From: Lachnospiraceae bacterium
Lineage (GTDB): Bacteria; Bacillota; Clostridia; Lachnospirales; Lachnospiraceae
Reading direction: 5' to 3'
Length of the DNA: 15,637 bases
NCBI GenBank assembly: GCA_024694785.1
Contig: JAILJL010000059.1
Span: 1-15,637, forward strand
The notes below the pieces were generated by a model. It was not told the DNA's origin. It did no database searches and saw only the letters and a program-made list of their open reading frames with translations. Below, in pieces: positions 1 to 7,913 of this stretch. The position numbers and the translations under genes were made by a program. Every line of letters starts with the position of its first letter. Position 1 is the stretch's first letter.

Positions 1-2
1 TG

Positions 3-236
3 TTCGTCTATCTTGGTTGTAATGTTAAGAAAGTTAATATTAAGGGCAATAATCTATATGAGGATGATGTTATCAAAAGAGTCATTCTTGATGATGAATA
101 TTCCTTTAATACCTTATATGTCTATCTTAAGTATAAGTTTAAGAAACCTGAATCGCTTCCTTTTATCGACAGTATGGAAGTTACGATGGATGGTTTGAAT
201 GAGCTTACAATCAAGGTATATGAGAAGAAAATAATC
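3..236 (+). pseudogene. ftsQ: Inverted fragment of divIB/ftsQ (POTRA domain), cell division protein
   Basis: In the frame starting at base 3 the plus strand reads without a stop as a DivIB/FtsQ-like POTRA domain. It begins with what looks like the end of a membrane helix (FVYLGC), then strand VKKVNIKGN, helix YEDDVIKRVI, a SFNTLYVYLKYKF segment, PFIDSMEVTMDG and IKVYEKKII. In the family this domain sits outside the membrane after the single helix and contacts FtsL/FtsB-type proteins in the divisome. The domain similarity stops around base 230-245. Beyond that the frame only reads antisense through the 3' end of ftsW to a stop at 366-368. The orientation is opposite to the rest of the dcw operon, although divIB is expected on the minus strand right after ftsW. 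The 5' end is outside the window. Recognition is from sequence pattern only. It is called pseudogene because the frame is broken by the rearrangement, which could be an assembly artefact. Confidence 0.72.
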
Positions 237-286
237 AGTATTCTGAGCAGCAAGCTGCCTTTTTCGTCCTGCGCCTCTTCCGGCAT
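237..286 (-). pseudogene. ftsQ: N-terminal stub of divIB/ftsQ on the minus strand
   Basis: An ATG at 286 lies 4 bp after the ftsW stop and follows a well-placed GAAGAAGGA about 7 bp upstream. The first codons read MPEEAQDEKGSLLLRILII: an acidic cytoplasmic tail running into the start of a hydrophobic segment. That is the layout expected for a DivIB N-terminus. Around base 240 the sequence changes to the complement of the inverted POTRA fragment, so the open frame continuing to about 122 is antisense and not real protein. A TTG at 304 and a GTG at 289 are in the same frame, but the ATG has the best spacing. Together with the plus-strand fragment this marks a rearrangement inside one gene. Confidence 0.6.
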
Positions 287-290
287 CACA

Positions 291-1448
291 TTATCCTTCT
301 TCAATATCGGACTCCTCTATCCTGATACATTTCGATACATTCAACACAATGCCGATTTCCGCAAGTAAGAATATAACCGAAGTTCCTCCGTAACTTATAA
401 ACGGGAGAGAGATACCGGTATTCGGAATCGTATTGGTTACAACCGCAATATTAAGAACAACCTGGGTCGCAATATGTCCAAGTACACCGACAACCACAAG
501 TGCTCCGAAAGTATCATTGGAATAATTTATGATTACCGCAAATCTATATATCATAAGTGCAAAAAGCACTATAACCGAAATTGCTCCGAAAAGTCCCAAT
601 TCCTCACAGATAATCGAGAATATCATATCATTCTGCGCTTCCTGTACATGTCCCAGCTTCTGTATACTTTGTCCAAGTCCCTTACCCATAATTCCGCCTG
701 AACCTATAGCATAAAGTCCCTGCAATGTCTGTGCGCCATTCTTTGCAGTCTCCGGATTAAGCCATGCGTCGATACGATCTGCTCTATAGCCAACCTTCAT
801 GATATATACCGCACCGACAAAAGCAAGGCATAAGCCGGTAAGTACAAATTGCAGATATCTTCTGCTCGATATAAAGACAATTATAAGGACTATCGCCATA
901 ACTATAATTGCATTCGAAAGGTTTGTTATTGCTATTCCCACAAACGCCGGTGCTGCCAGCGCAAAGGTTTTCGCGACAGTCTTGATATCATCGATTCTAC
1001 TGCCTATACTCGACAGGAAAGCCGCTATAAATATAATCATGGCAAGCTTTGCAAGTTCGGACGGCTGAAACGATATTCCCTTAATAACAATCCATCTCTT
1101 TGAACCGTTAATCTCTTTACCTATAACAAGCACAAGAAATACCAAAACAAGTGACACAAGATATATCCACGGAGCGAATCTTTTATATATTTTATAATCC
1201 AGATTCGAGGCGATAATCATCGCCACAAGGCCCAATATGGTATTACGAAGCTGCTTAACGAAATAATAGTTCGCTCTTCCGAACTTAAGCTCCGCAACAT
1301 AAGACGATGTCGAATAGACCATCAGGAGGCCGAAAGCGAGCAAAAACAGAGTAATGAATAAAAGCGTATAATCAAAGAAGAAGACAGATGTCTCTCTCTT
1401 CTTCTCTTTACGTCTTCTTTTGATCTCCGCTGTTGCTCTTTCCGCCAT
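291..1448 (-). CDS. ftsW: FtsW, SEDS-family septal peptidoglycan glycosyltransferase
   Basis: This 385-residue protein of about ten membrane segments polymerises lipid II at the division septum together with a class B PBP. SEDS hallmarks are visible: GSKRWI (115-120) with FQPSELAK (127-134), GKGLGQSIQKLGHV (255-268), then QNDMIFSIICEELG (272-285) whose Asp274 matches the catalytic aspartate position, and GISLPFISYGGTS (345-357). The first 20 residues are a basic cytoplasmic tail (KRRRKEKKR). The usual PDLGT-like motif in the middle of SEDS proteins reads NLSNA here (176-180). The ATG at 1448 has AAGGAG 9 bp upstream. It begins 3 bp after the murD stop and is followed 4 bp later by the divIB start, so it is clearly in the operon. 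FtsW is preferred over RodA because of the dcw context. Confidence 0.96.
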   Translation of the reverse strand: MAERATAEIKRRRKEKKRETSVFFFDYTLLFITLFLLAFGLLMVYSTSSYVAELKFGRANYYFVKQLRNTILGLVAMIIASNLDYKIYKRFAPWIYLVSLVLVFLVLVIGKEINGSKRWIVIKGISFQPSELAKLAMIIFIAAFLSSIGSRIDDIKTVAKTFALAAPAFVGIAITNLSNAIIVMAIVLIIVFISSRRYLQFVLTGLCLAFVGAVYIMKVGYRADRIDAWLNPETAKNGAQTLQGLYAIGSGGIMGKGLGQSIQKLGHVQEAQNDMIFSIICEELGLFGAISVIVLFALMIYRFAVIINYSNDTFGALVVVGVLGHIATQVVLNIAVVTNTIPNTGISLPFISYGGTSVIFLLAEIGIVLNVSKCIRIEESDIEEG

Positions 1449-1451
1449 TAA

Positions 1452-2870
1452 TTAATTCTCCTTAATGCCGTTAACTATATCCTTAAATATACGCCCACGC
1501 TGCTCGTAATTATCGAACATTCCCCAGCTTGCACATGCCGGTGACAATAATACAGCATCTCCCGTTTCAGCGTTTTTGATACATATATCCATACATTCTT
1601 CAAAGGTATCGGCCATTACGATATTGGTAACGCCGTACTTTCTTGCACATTCCGCAATCTTGTCTCTTGTGACTCCAATAAGCACAAGAAGCTTAACCTT
1701 ATTATCAAAAGCCTTGATCCAATCGTCGTACTCACTGCCCTTGTCATATCCGCCTCCGATAAGAATGGTAGGCTTAGTCATTGCCTTAATTCCCTGAATA
1801 GCAGCATCAGGGTTGGTTCCCTTAGAATCGTTATAATAATCCACACCGCGCTTTGTTGCAACGAACTCTATTCTGTGCTCTACCGCTTTGAATTTCCTTA
1901 TAACATCAAGAGTAATATCAAGCGGTACATTCATTGCCTCGGCAATCGCAAGTGCAGCCATAACATTCTCTATATTGCACATTCCGACAAGATTCATGTC
2001 GGTAACATTCATGATTCTCTTGGCTTCGTTCGGATTATCATTATATGACACAGGCGTTCCCACACAATAGCCCTTATAATCTCTTACACCGGCTCTATAG
2101 ATAGCTCCATCCTCATAATAGAATCCGTTATCGAGCTTATTCTGTGAAGAGAATGCAACTACCGTTGCAGGACATCTATCCATAAAAGCTCTGGTATCAG
2201 GGCTGTCATAATTAAGCACGCACACATCGTCCTTCGTCTGATTAAGCGTTATATCTTCTTTTGCCTTAATATAAGCTTCCATCGTATGATGACGATTAAG
2301 ATGATCGGGCGTAATATTAAGAATAGCCGTAACTACCGGATGGAACTTGATTACCGTCTCAAGCTGGAAAGAACTTATCTCGGCAACTGTAATCTCATCT
2401 TCAACCTGCTCCGCAGCCTTCTCGGTATATGGAATACCGATATTGCCGACAACATCAACATGCTTATAGTAAGCCTTCATAATCTCACCCGTAAGAGTTG
2501 TTGTCGTAGTCTTGCCGTTGGTTCCGGTTATTCCGATAACATCACCTTTTCCGCATATATATCCAAGCTCAATCTCACCGATTATCATGACGCCTCTGTC
2601 ACGCATTTCATTAATCCACGGAAGATCCGTCGGAACTCCCGGGCTTAATATAAGACAATCAATATCATTTTTTACACTGTCGCTCAATTCACCCGTAACA
2701 ATCTGCACATCAGACAAAACAGGGTTGGCGCTTTTAAGCTTATCTGTATCAAGCTTATCATTAGAATCGGCAAGAATTGCGCTTATTCCTTTTTTCTTTA
2801 AAAGTGTAATGGCCGCAACTCCACTCTTGCCGGAGCCTACAACCAGTATTTTCTTACCATCGAGTATCAT
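1452..2870 (-). CDS. murD: MurD, UDP-N-acetylmuramoyl-L-alanine--D-glutamate ligase
   Basis: MurD adds D-glutamate to UDP-MurNAc-L-Ala in the cytoplasm, using ATP. The 472 residues match the usual length. The sequence shows an N-terminal Rossmann-type nucleotide-sugar site (VVGSGKSGVAA, 10-20), the ATP-binding loop GTNGKTTTT (116-124), SSFQLE (166-171), NITPDHLNRH (185-194), a lysine-containing YIKAKED segment near 200-206 fitting the carbamylated lysine, and a C-terminal ligase domain with NDSKGTNPDA and LLSPACASWGMFDNYEQRG. Its ATG overlaps the mraY TGA by 4 bp (ATGA), and a GGAGGT site sits about 7 bp upstream inside the mraY 3' end, which fits translational coupling. ftsW follows after 3 bp. 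Confidence 0.97.
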   Translation of the reverse strand: MILDGKKILVVGSGKSGVAAITLLKKKGISAILADSNDKLDTDKLKSANPVLSDVQIVTGELSDSVKNDIDCLILSPGVPTDLPWINEMRDRGVMIIGEIELGYICGKGDVIGITGTNGKTTTTTLTGEIMKAYYKHVDVVGNIGIPYTEKAAEQVEDEITVAEISSFQLETVIKFHPVVTAILNITPDHLNRHHTMEAYIKAKEDITLNQTKDDVCVLNYDSPDTRAFMDRCPATVVAFSSQNKLDNGFYYEDGAIYRAGVRDYKGYCVGTPVSYNDNPNEAKRIMNVTDMNLVGMCNIENVMAALAIAEAMNVPLDITLDVIRKFKAVEHRIEFVATKRGVDYYNDSKGTNPDAAIQGIKAMTKPTILIGGGYDKGSEYDDWIKAFDNKVKLLVLIGVTRDKIAECARKYGVTNIVMADTFEECMDICIKNAETGDAVLLSPACASWGMFDNYEQRGRIFKDIVNGIKEN

Positions 2871-3868
2871 AATTTACCTCCGAAAATTCCCGCAAGACCA
2901 ACCAGGCACAATAATGCGGTGGTTATTGCAAAAAACGCAACGACCTTAGTCTCTGAATAACCCTTAAGCTCATAATGATGATGTATAGGAGTCATACGGA
3001 ATATTCTTCTTCCCTCACCGTACTTCTTCTTGGTGTATTTGAAATAAGATACCTGAATCATTACGGACAGAACTTCAACAAAATATATAAATCCGACTAT
3101 CGGAAGAAAAAGCGGAATTCTGAGAATATACGCCATTCCCGCTATAAATCCGCCAAGTGCAAGAGAACCCGTATCACCCATGAAAATCTTCGCCGGATAA
3201 GCATTGAACATAAGAAATCCGAGAAGTCCACCAAGAACCGCCGCCGGCAATAACGCCACCTGCTCCATCTTGTAATACGATACGATTATGAAAAACAAAG
3301 ATACCGGAATCGTAACGGTTGACAATAAACCATCAAGACCATCGGTGAAATTAACACCGTTGGCCGTTCCTATAACTGCAAAGAACATTAAAGGAATTGT
3401 TACAATACCTGCATTTAGATAATAACCACCCGGCACAAAGTACTGTGAAAAAGGAATAAGAAGTGTCAGGTCATTATCCGAATAAAGAACCATATATGCA
3501 GCAAAGATACCTGTTACAACTATCTGCAAAAGCATCTTCTGATAACTCAAAAGACCATCGGAACGCTTAAGAACGACTTTAAGATAATCATCAAGAAATC
3601 CGATTATCGCATATCCCCATGTAAGGAAAAGCACCGGCAACACATCAGGATAATTGTTGGCGAAAATAAGCGTCGCAACGGTAAGACCAAGCAAAAAGAG
3701 AATACCGCCCATTGTAGGCGTTCCGTTCTTAACCTGATGAGACTTAAGCTCTTCTCTTTCCGTATTACCTACTTTAAGTTTTTTAAGCCACGGAATAAGT
3801 ATCGGTCCCAAAGCGATCGTTATGGTAAAAGCAATTAGAATCGGAAGAATACACTCCGTAAGATACAT
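2867..3868 (-). CDS. mraY: MraY, phospho-N-acetylmuramoyl-pentapeptide-transferase
   Basis: This integral membrane enzyme transfers phospho-MurNAc-pentapeptide from UDP to undecaprenyl phosphate, making lipid I. It has 333 residues and about ten membrane segments. Family motifs are intact: HQVKNGTPTMGG (44-55), FLDDYLK with Asp93/Asp94, NFTDGLDGL (173-181), FMGDTGSLALGG (229-240, Asp232) and the triple histidine TPIHHHYELKG (293-303, His296-298). The ATG at 3868 has GAGGTGAT about 8 bp upstream. The gene overlaps murD by 4 bp. The 79-bp gap to the preceding PBP gene is the widest in the operon and holds a strong predicted promoter. Confidence 0.97.
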   Translation of the reverse strand: MYLTECILPILIAFTITIALGPILIPWLKKLKVGNTEREELKSHQVKNGTPTMGGILFLLGLTVATLIFANNYPDVLPVLFLTWGYAIIGFLDDYLKVVLKRSDGLLSYQKMLLQIVVTGIFAAYMVLYSDNDLTLLIPFSQYFVPGGYYLNAGIVTIPLMFFAVIGTANGVNFTDGLDGLLSTVTIPVSLFFIIVSYYKMEQVALLPAAVLGGLLGFLMFNAYPAKIFMGDTGSLALGGFIAGMAYILRIPLFLPIVGFIYFVEVLSVMIQVSYFKYTKKKYGEGRRIFRMTPIHHHYELKGYSETKVVAFFAITTALLCLVGLAGIFGGKL

Positions 3869-3897
3869 AAAAATATCACCTCAAAAATCATTTTTAA

Positions 3898-3933
3898 CCT
3901 ATAAATTATATTCCTCTTGAATCACGTTGGCAA
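3898..3933 (-). promoter_or_regulatory. Predicted internal sigma-A promoter ahead of mraY
   Basis: On the minus strand, -35 TTGCCA (3933-3928, 5/6 to consensus), a 17-bp spacer and -10 TATAAT (3910-3905, 6/6) lie entirely within the 79-bp gap between the PBP gene and mraY. A start of transcription near 3898 would leave a leader of about 30 nt with the mraY ribosome binding site. It would give mraY-murD-ftsW-divIB a supply of transcript independent of the MraZ-controlled promoter. Prediction from hexamers and spacing only. Confidence 0.6.
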
Positions 3934-3947
3934 CATATTAAAGATAA

Positions 3948-5840
3948 TTAATTGCCGAAAATATCCTCTTCGTAATCCTCTTCGGGAGGTGTTAAAGTAG
4001 GCACGGAACCTTCTTTATCTTCATCGGGATATATGTTGAAATACGGCAAAATCTCGCTCATGATTTCTTTAGCCAATCCGGTTGCAAGAGAACTTTGCGC
4101 CTGATTCTCGAGATTAGGCTCATCAATAATGACATATATCAAAAGCTTTGGATTATTGGCAGGTGCAAAACCGATAAAAGAAACGAGATACTTCTTATTG
4201 CCTCTCGGTAATTTCTCGGCAGTACCGGTCTTACCACCCATTGTATATCCGTCAACTTTTGCGGAATGACCCGTACCGACCTGTACCGTCGTATACAGAT
4301 ACTTACGCAGATATCTTGAGGTTTCCTCGGATATGGTCTGTCTTATAAGATAAGAATCAAGCTGCTCTTCGACGCGTCCTTCGGCAGTCCAACATTCCTT
4401 CATAACATGCGGTCTGTAATAATTGCCGCCGTTAATAAGTGAAGAAAATGCCGCTGCAAGCTGAACCATCGTGCAGTTAAAATTCTGTCCGAAGGCATTC
4501 GTAGCAAGAGAAGCTGCATTCATATTGTCTATAGTATATATAAGAGAATCGGTTCTTGCTTCACCCGGAAGATCGATATTGGTCTTCTTGCCGAATCCGA
4601 ATATTGCCTGATATCTGGTAAAGGCATCAACACCTATAACTCTGCTCATCTGCATCAAGGCATCATTACAGGAATTATTAATTGCCTGTTCTATGGTCTC
4701 AACCCCGTGACCGCTATGGTTAACGCACTTTATCTTATGACCGCCGACCATTTCATAACCGTCACAGTAATAAGTTTCATTCCCCGTAAGCTTGCCCATA
4801 TCAAGACCTGTCGCGACCGTAAACGGCTTTGCTGTAGATCCCGGTTCATATGTGCTTGTTACGCAGAAGTTATTCCAGAGATCGTTAAGAATATTAAGCT
4901 TTTCTTCGTCTTCCATCTCATCAAGCTGTTCCTCGCTGTAATAAGCAGACAAATCTCTCGGAGCATTAAGGTCAAAAGTCGGATAGCTTGCCATAGCATA
5001 TATTTCGCCGCTGTTCGGATCCATAACCATTACCGCGGTATTCTTGCTTCCAAGTCCGTACTCGCCGTCTTTAAGGCCGTCATTAAACTCCTTAATCTTC
5101 TGTTCCACAATCATCTGAACATTAATATCAAGTGTAGTGCATAAAGTATGACCATCGGTAGGATTGATTATATTCTTCTGATAATCGTTATCCGAATCAA
5201 GGTATCCGTACTGTCTTCCGTTAATACCGTTTAAGGTATCGTTATAATACTTCTCAAGTCCGGTAACACCCTCATTACCTGAAGTTATAAAACCTATGAC
5301 GTTAGCTGCAAGACTTCCGTACGGGTAGGTTCTTATGTATTCCTTCTCAAACCAGACACCTGTTACATAGGACTTCTTGGTATCGACACTCTCTTTATAT
5401 TCGTCAAATTCCCTGACTTTATCAAAAGAAACTTTCTTCAAAAGTACTAGATACTGACTCGTCTTATTCTCACTAAGCTTATTTCTTAACTCGTGTTCAT
5501 CCAATTCAAAGACTTCTGCGAGAGCATTCATTGTTACATCAATGCAATCCGATTTCGCATTAAGAACCTTGCAATCAAGAATTACGTTATATACATCGGC
5601 ACTGGTTGCAAGTATAGAACCATTTCTGTCAACAATATCCCCTCGTTTATAAGGAATTGTAATGGAAGAATACTCTTGCTGATTAAGTACGATTCGCTTA
5701 TATCGCTCGCCTTTTACCATCTGTATATATATAATTCTTCCCACTAAAAACAGTAGTGCTGCGAATATAATCACAAGCACTACCATTAGTTTCGTATTAA
5801 TTGTTCTTTTGAACATTCTGTTCTTAGACTTAGGGCTCAA
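3948..5840 (-). CDS. Class B penicillin-binding protein, FtsI/PBP2B/SpoVD type (peptidoglycan transpeptidase)
   Basis: This 630-residue septal transpeptidase has a short basic tail, one membrane anchor (about 17-40), an N-terminal pedestal domain starting IPYKRGDIVDRNGSILA (62-78), and a C-terminal penicillin-binding domain. Active-site motifs are S335-T-A-K338, S390-C-N392 and K537-T-G539. It presumably pairs with the FtsW encoded downstream. No PASTA domain follows the catalytic domain, unlike SpoVD or B. subtilis PBP2B; the protein ends in an acidic, proline-containing tail (about 605-630). The chosen start is a TTG at 5840 because AAGGA sits 7 bp upstream; an ATG eight codons later has no comparable site. 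Genes of this type are named ftsI, pbpB or spoVD; I cannot choose between vegetative and sporulation roles, but position in the dcw operon favours vegetative division. Confidence 0.93.
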   Translation of the reverse strand: MSPKSKNRMFKRTINTKLMVVLVIIFAALLFLVGRIIYIQMVKGERYKRIVLNQQEYSSITIPYKRGDIVDRNGSILATSADVYNVILDCKVLNAKSDCIDVTMNALAEVFELDEHELRNKLSENKTSQYLVLLKKVSFDKVREFDEYKESVDTKKSYVTGVWFEKEYIRTYPYGSLAANVIGFITSGNEGVTGLEKYYNDTLNGINGRQYGYLDSDNDYQKNIINPTDGHTLCTTLDINVQMIVEQKIKEFNDGLKDGEYGLGSKNTAVMVMDPNSGEIYAMASYPTFDLNAPRDLSAYYSEEQLDEMEDEEKLNILNDLWNNFCVTSTYEPGSTAKPFTVATGLDMGKLTGNETYYCDGYEMVGGHKIKCVNHSGHGVETIEQAINNSCNDALMQMSRVIGVDAFTRYQAIFGFGKKTNIDLPGEARTDSLIYTIDNMNAASLATNAFGQNFNCTMVQLAAAFSSLINGGNYYRPHVMKECWTAEGRVEEQLDSYLIRQTISEETSRYLRKYLYTTVQVGTGHSAKVDGYTMGGKTGTAEKLPRGNKKYLVSFIGFAPANNPKLLIYVIIDEPNLENQAQSSLATGLAKEIMSEILPYFNIYPDEDKEGSVPTLTPPEEDYEEDIFGN

Positions 5841-5861
5841 TTTTCTATCCTTAACCGTGTA

Positions 5862-6398
5862 TTACTTGCCGGTAAAAATCATTCCGAATACGGTGTTATC
5901 CTTTCCGTTTGGGATATCTCTATATTGCTCCATATAATCGGTATTGTCAATATGATAATAACGGATCTGACCTTCTGCAGGATATACCATATTAAGCTCG
6001 TTAACAGCCTTATCTCGAATCTCTTCAAGATTAACCGAAGCCTCTATTCTTTTCTCATAGATGTTGTTGGTCTCTGTAAGATTGACAAGCTGAGCTTTTA
6101 AAGAAGTGACATGATTAAGTCTCTTATTGTACTCTGCTCTCAAGTTAATATAAGATACACAAAGAATCATAACAATAGCAGTTGCTCCTATCATTGCAAC
6201 CATATTGATACGACTTCTTCTCTTCTGACACGCAAGAACGTGAACCTTATGAAGGCGACGAGCCTCTTCCTCCTCGAGACGTCTTCTTTCGTTCTCCTCC
6301 GCGATTGCCTGTCTTCTTGCAGCTTCCTTGCCAAAGTCAATCGACGGTGCTGCAGTTCCTGCAACATATTCTTCATTCATCCATGAAACGTTTGCCAT
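5862..6398 (-). CDS. ftsL: FtsL-like divisome protein with long cytoplasmic N-terminus
   Basis: This 178-residue bitopic protein sits between rsmH and the PBP gene, where ftsL is found in dcw clusters. It has a cytoplasmic region of about 65 residues with a highly charged helix (ARRQAIAEENERRRLEEEEA, 27-46), one membrane segment (about 66-84), an outside coiled coil (about 85-120, with NLRAEYNKRLNHVTSLKAQL) and then LNMVYPAEGQIRYY (135-148), a typical FtsL/DivIC ending. FtsL links FtsQ/DivIB and DivIC and helps activate the FtsW-PBP pair. It is longer than B. subtilis FtsL (about 117 residues) at both ends. The ATG at 6398 has AGGAG 8 bp upstream; the PBP gene starts 21 bp later. Sequence identity in this family is low, so the call rests on topology, coiled coil and position. 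Confidence 0.85.
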   Translation of the reverse strand: MANVSWMNEEYVAGTAAPSIDFGKEAARRQAIAEENERRRLEEEEARRLHKVHVLACQKRRSRINMVAMIGATAIVMILCVSYINLRAEYNKRLNHVTSLKAQLVNLTETNNIYEKRIEASVNLEEIRDKAVNELNMVYPAEGQIRYYHIDNTDYMEQYRDIPNGKDNTVFGMIFTGK

Positions 6399-6412
6399 AA
6401 GTGTTACTCCTT

Positions 6413-7357
6413 TTATTCAGCAATTCGTTCAAATACGCGTAACTTTGCGCTGTGAGATCTGCTGTTTCTTTCAAGTTCTTCTGCTGATGGCGTTATAGGC
6501 TTTTTCGTAACTACATGTCCTTTGCTTTTCTTACCGCACACACATACCGGGAAATCCTTCGGACACGTGCACGGATTCTCATTCCTTCTGAATGCCTCTT
6601 TAACTATTCGGTCTTCCAAAGAATGGAATGTTATTATTGCTATTCTTCCCCCCGGAGCTAAGAAATCTATCATACCGTCAATGGATTCCGTCAAGACTTC
6701 AAGCTCTTTATTACATTCAATTCTTAATGCCTGAAAAGTTCGCATTGCAGGATTCGGCCCTTCTATCCAGAACTTCTTCGGTATCGCATGTCTTACAATC
6801 TCTGCCAACTGGCCTGTTGTCGTTATCCTGCCTTTGCTTCGCTCATTGACTATGTGCTTTGCTATGTTCTTCGCGAACTTATCTTCTCCATAGTCTCTGA
6901 TTATTTTAAATATTTCACTTTCATCGTATTCGTTAACTATGATCTCGGCCGTCAGCGGATTCCTGTTATCCATCCTCATATCAAGAGGTGCGTCTTTTTC
7001 CATGTAGGAAAAGCCCCTCTCTTTGGTATCAAGCTGAAATGAAGAAACTCCTATGTCAAGAAGTATTCCGTCGACCTTATCTATCCCGAGTTCTTTAACC
7101 CTTGTTACCAGATTCCTGTAATTGTCTCTTATTATCATTGTCCGCTCATTGTACTGCATGAGCTTAAGCGTTGCAGCATTAATAGCGTCCTCATCCTGAT
7201 CTATTCCTATAAGCCTTCCGTTTCCCGTAAGCCTCTTTGCTATCTCATACGAATGTCCGGCACCACCCAGCGTACCGTCAACATATATTCCGTCAGGCTT
7301 AATGTTCAGCGATCCAATTGTTTCATTAAGTAAAACAGATACATGGTTGAATTCCAT
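6413..7357 (-). CDS. rsmH: RsmH (MraW), 16S rRNA (cytosine-1402-N4)-methyltransferase
   Basis: RsmH uses S-adenosylmethionine to methylate N4 of C1402 in the decoding centre of 16S rRNA. The 314 residues are the normal length. Visible motifs are HVSVLLNE near the start, the AdoMet loop [33 protein letters not shown] followed by [32 protein letters not shown] and [16 protein letters not shown] cysteine-rich stretch [15 protein letters not shown] near the C-terminus is often seen in the family. The start ATG at 7357 follows AGAGGT about 8 bp upstream; mraZ ends 11 bp before it. Confidence 0.97.
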   Translation of the reverse strand: MEFNHVSVLLNETIGSLNIKPDGIYVDGTLGGAGHSYEIAKRLTGNGRLIGIDQDEDAINAATLKLMQYNERTMIIRDNYRNLVTRVKELGIDKVDGILLDIGVSSFQLDTKERGFSYMEKDAPLDMRMDNRNPLTAEIIVNEYDESEIFKIIRDYGEDKFAKNIAKHIVNERSKGRITTTGQLAEIVRHAIPKKFWIEGPNPAMRTFQALRIECNKELEVLTESIDGMIDFLAPGGRIAIITFHSLEDRIVKEAFRRNENPCTCPKDFPVCVCGKKSKGHVVTKKPITPSAEELERNSRSHSAKLRVFERIAE

Positions 7358-7368
7358 TATAATTACCT

Positions 7369-7797
7369 CTATATGCTAAGTCCAAGTTCCGCCATATGCT
7401 CCGCAATCTCGTCCATATCATCATAGGTATTGTCCTGCCATCTTGCCTTATCCCAGATTTCAATTCTCGACAAGGTACCTGCAGTAACTATATCCTTATC
7501 AAGTCCTGCATATTCCCGGAGCACCGTCGGTATAAGTACTCGTCCCTGCTTATCAATCTCACATGCTGCTGCACCGGAGAAGAAGAATCTTAAGAACTTT
7601 CTTGCATCCTTCGAAGTTAAGTTAACGGTCTTAAACTTCTCTTCGATGTTCTTCCATTCTTCCGTCGTGTATCCGTAGAGACATCCGTCAAAGCCCTTGG
7701 TTATAACGCATTCGTCGCCGAACTCTTCACGAAACTTGGAAGGCACTATCATTCTGCCCTTGGCATCTATCGAATGATTATACTCGCCCATGAACAT
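7369..7797 (-). CDS. mraZ: MraZ, transcriptional regulator of the dcw operon
   Basis: MraZ is a 142-residue DNA-binding protein with two AbrB-like SpoVT/MraZ repeats, each containing the DxxxR signature: [16 protein letters not shown] near the N-terminus and [17 protein letters not shown] in the second half. In E. coli and mycoplasmas MraZ binds short direct repeats in front of its own operon. Here matching repeats occur upstream, so autoregulation is likely. A strong AGGAGG lies 10 bp before the ATG at 7797. rsmH follows after 11 bp. It is the first gene of the cluster, transcribed from the promoter at about 7914-7942. Confidence 0.97.
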   Translation of the reverse strand: MFMGEYNHSIDAKGRMIVPSKFREEFGDECVITKGFDGCLYGYTTEEWKNIEEKFKTVNLTSKDARKFLRFFFSGAAACEIDKQGRVLIPTVLREYAGLDKDIVTAGTLSRIEIWDKARWQDNTYDDMDEIAEHMAELGLSI

Positions 7798-7842
7798 AAT
7801 GATGAGTCCTCCTTTCCACGATTCTTCGCGCTTTTCCTGCGT

Positions 7843-7870
7843 TTATCCACTAACTTATCAACTTATCCAC
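7843..7870. promoter_or_regulatory. Possible DnaA-box cluster in the mraZ leader
   Basis: TTATCCAC occurs at 7843-7850 and again at 7863-7870, exactly 20 bp apart, with TTATCAAC at 7855-7862 between them. The first two match 8 of 9 positions of the DnaA box TTATCCACA. They lie in the mraZ leader, next to the MraZ array. They could allow DnaA to affect division gene transcription, or the shared CCAC core could simply be extra MraZ half-sites. Sequence match only; chance similarity cannot be excluded. Confidence 0.35.
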
Positions 7871-7905
7871 CACTTCGTGGTACTTTGCACCACTTCGCTC
7901 CACTT
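7870..7905 (-). promoter_or_regulatory. Predicted MraZ operator: four 10-bp-phased AAGTGG boxes
   Basis: On the plus strand CCACTT occurs at 7870, 7890 and 7900, with a degenerate copy GTACTT at 7880, giving four units at exactly 10-bp spacing (one helical turn). On the coding strand these are AAGTGG boxes, close to the GTGG-containing 10-bp repeats described for Mycoplasma MraZ. The array begins just after the predicted start of transcription and ends about 70 bp before the mraZ ATG. Binding here would repress the operon. Further GTGG units at 7867-7870 and 7847-7850 may extend the site. Confidence 0.72.
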
Positions 7906-7913
7906 CTACTCAT

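Noticed and set aside
122..304. Minus-strand 60-residue frame from TTG 304
   Set aside because: Only its first part (to about 237) is a plausible DivIB start; the rest is antisense to the POTRA-coding fragment.
4707..5144. Plus-strand 145-residue frame opposite the PBP gene
   Set aside because: Antisense shadow; the minus-strand PBP has all three catalytic motifs in this span.
7843..7870. Replication origin
   Set aside because: Only two or three DnaA-like boxes, no dnaA/dnaN, and no clear AT-rich unwinding element in the expected arrangement; a regulatory role is more likely.
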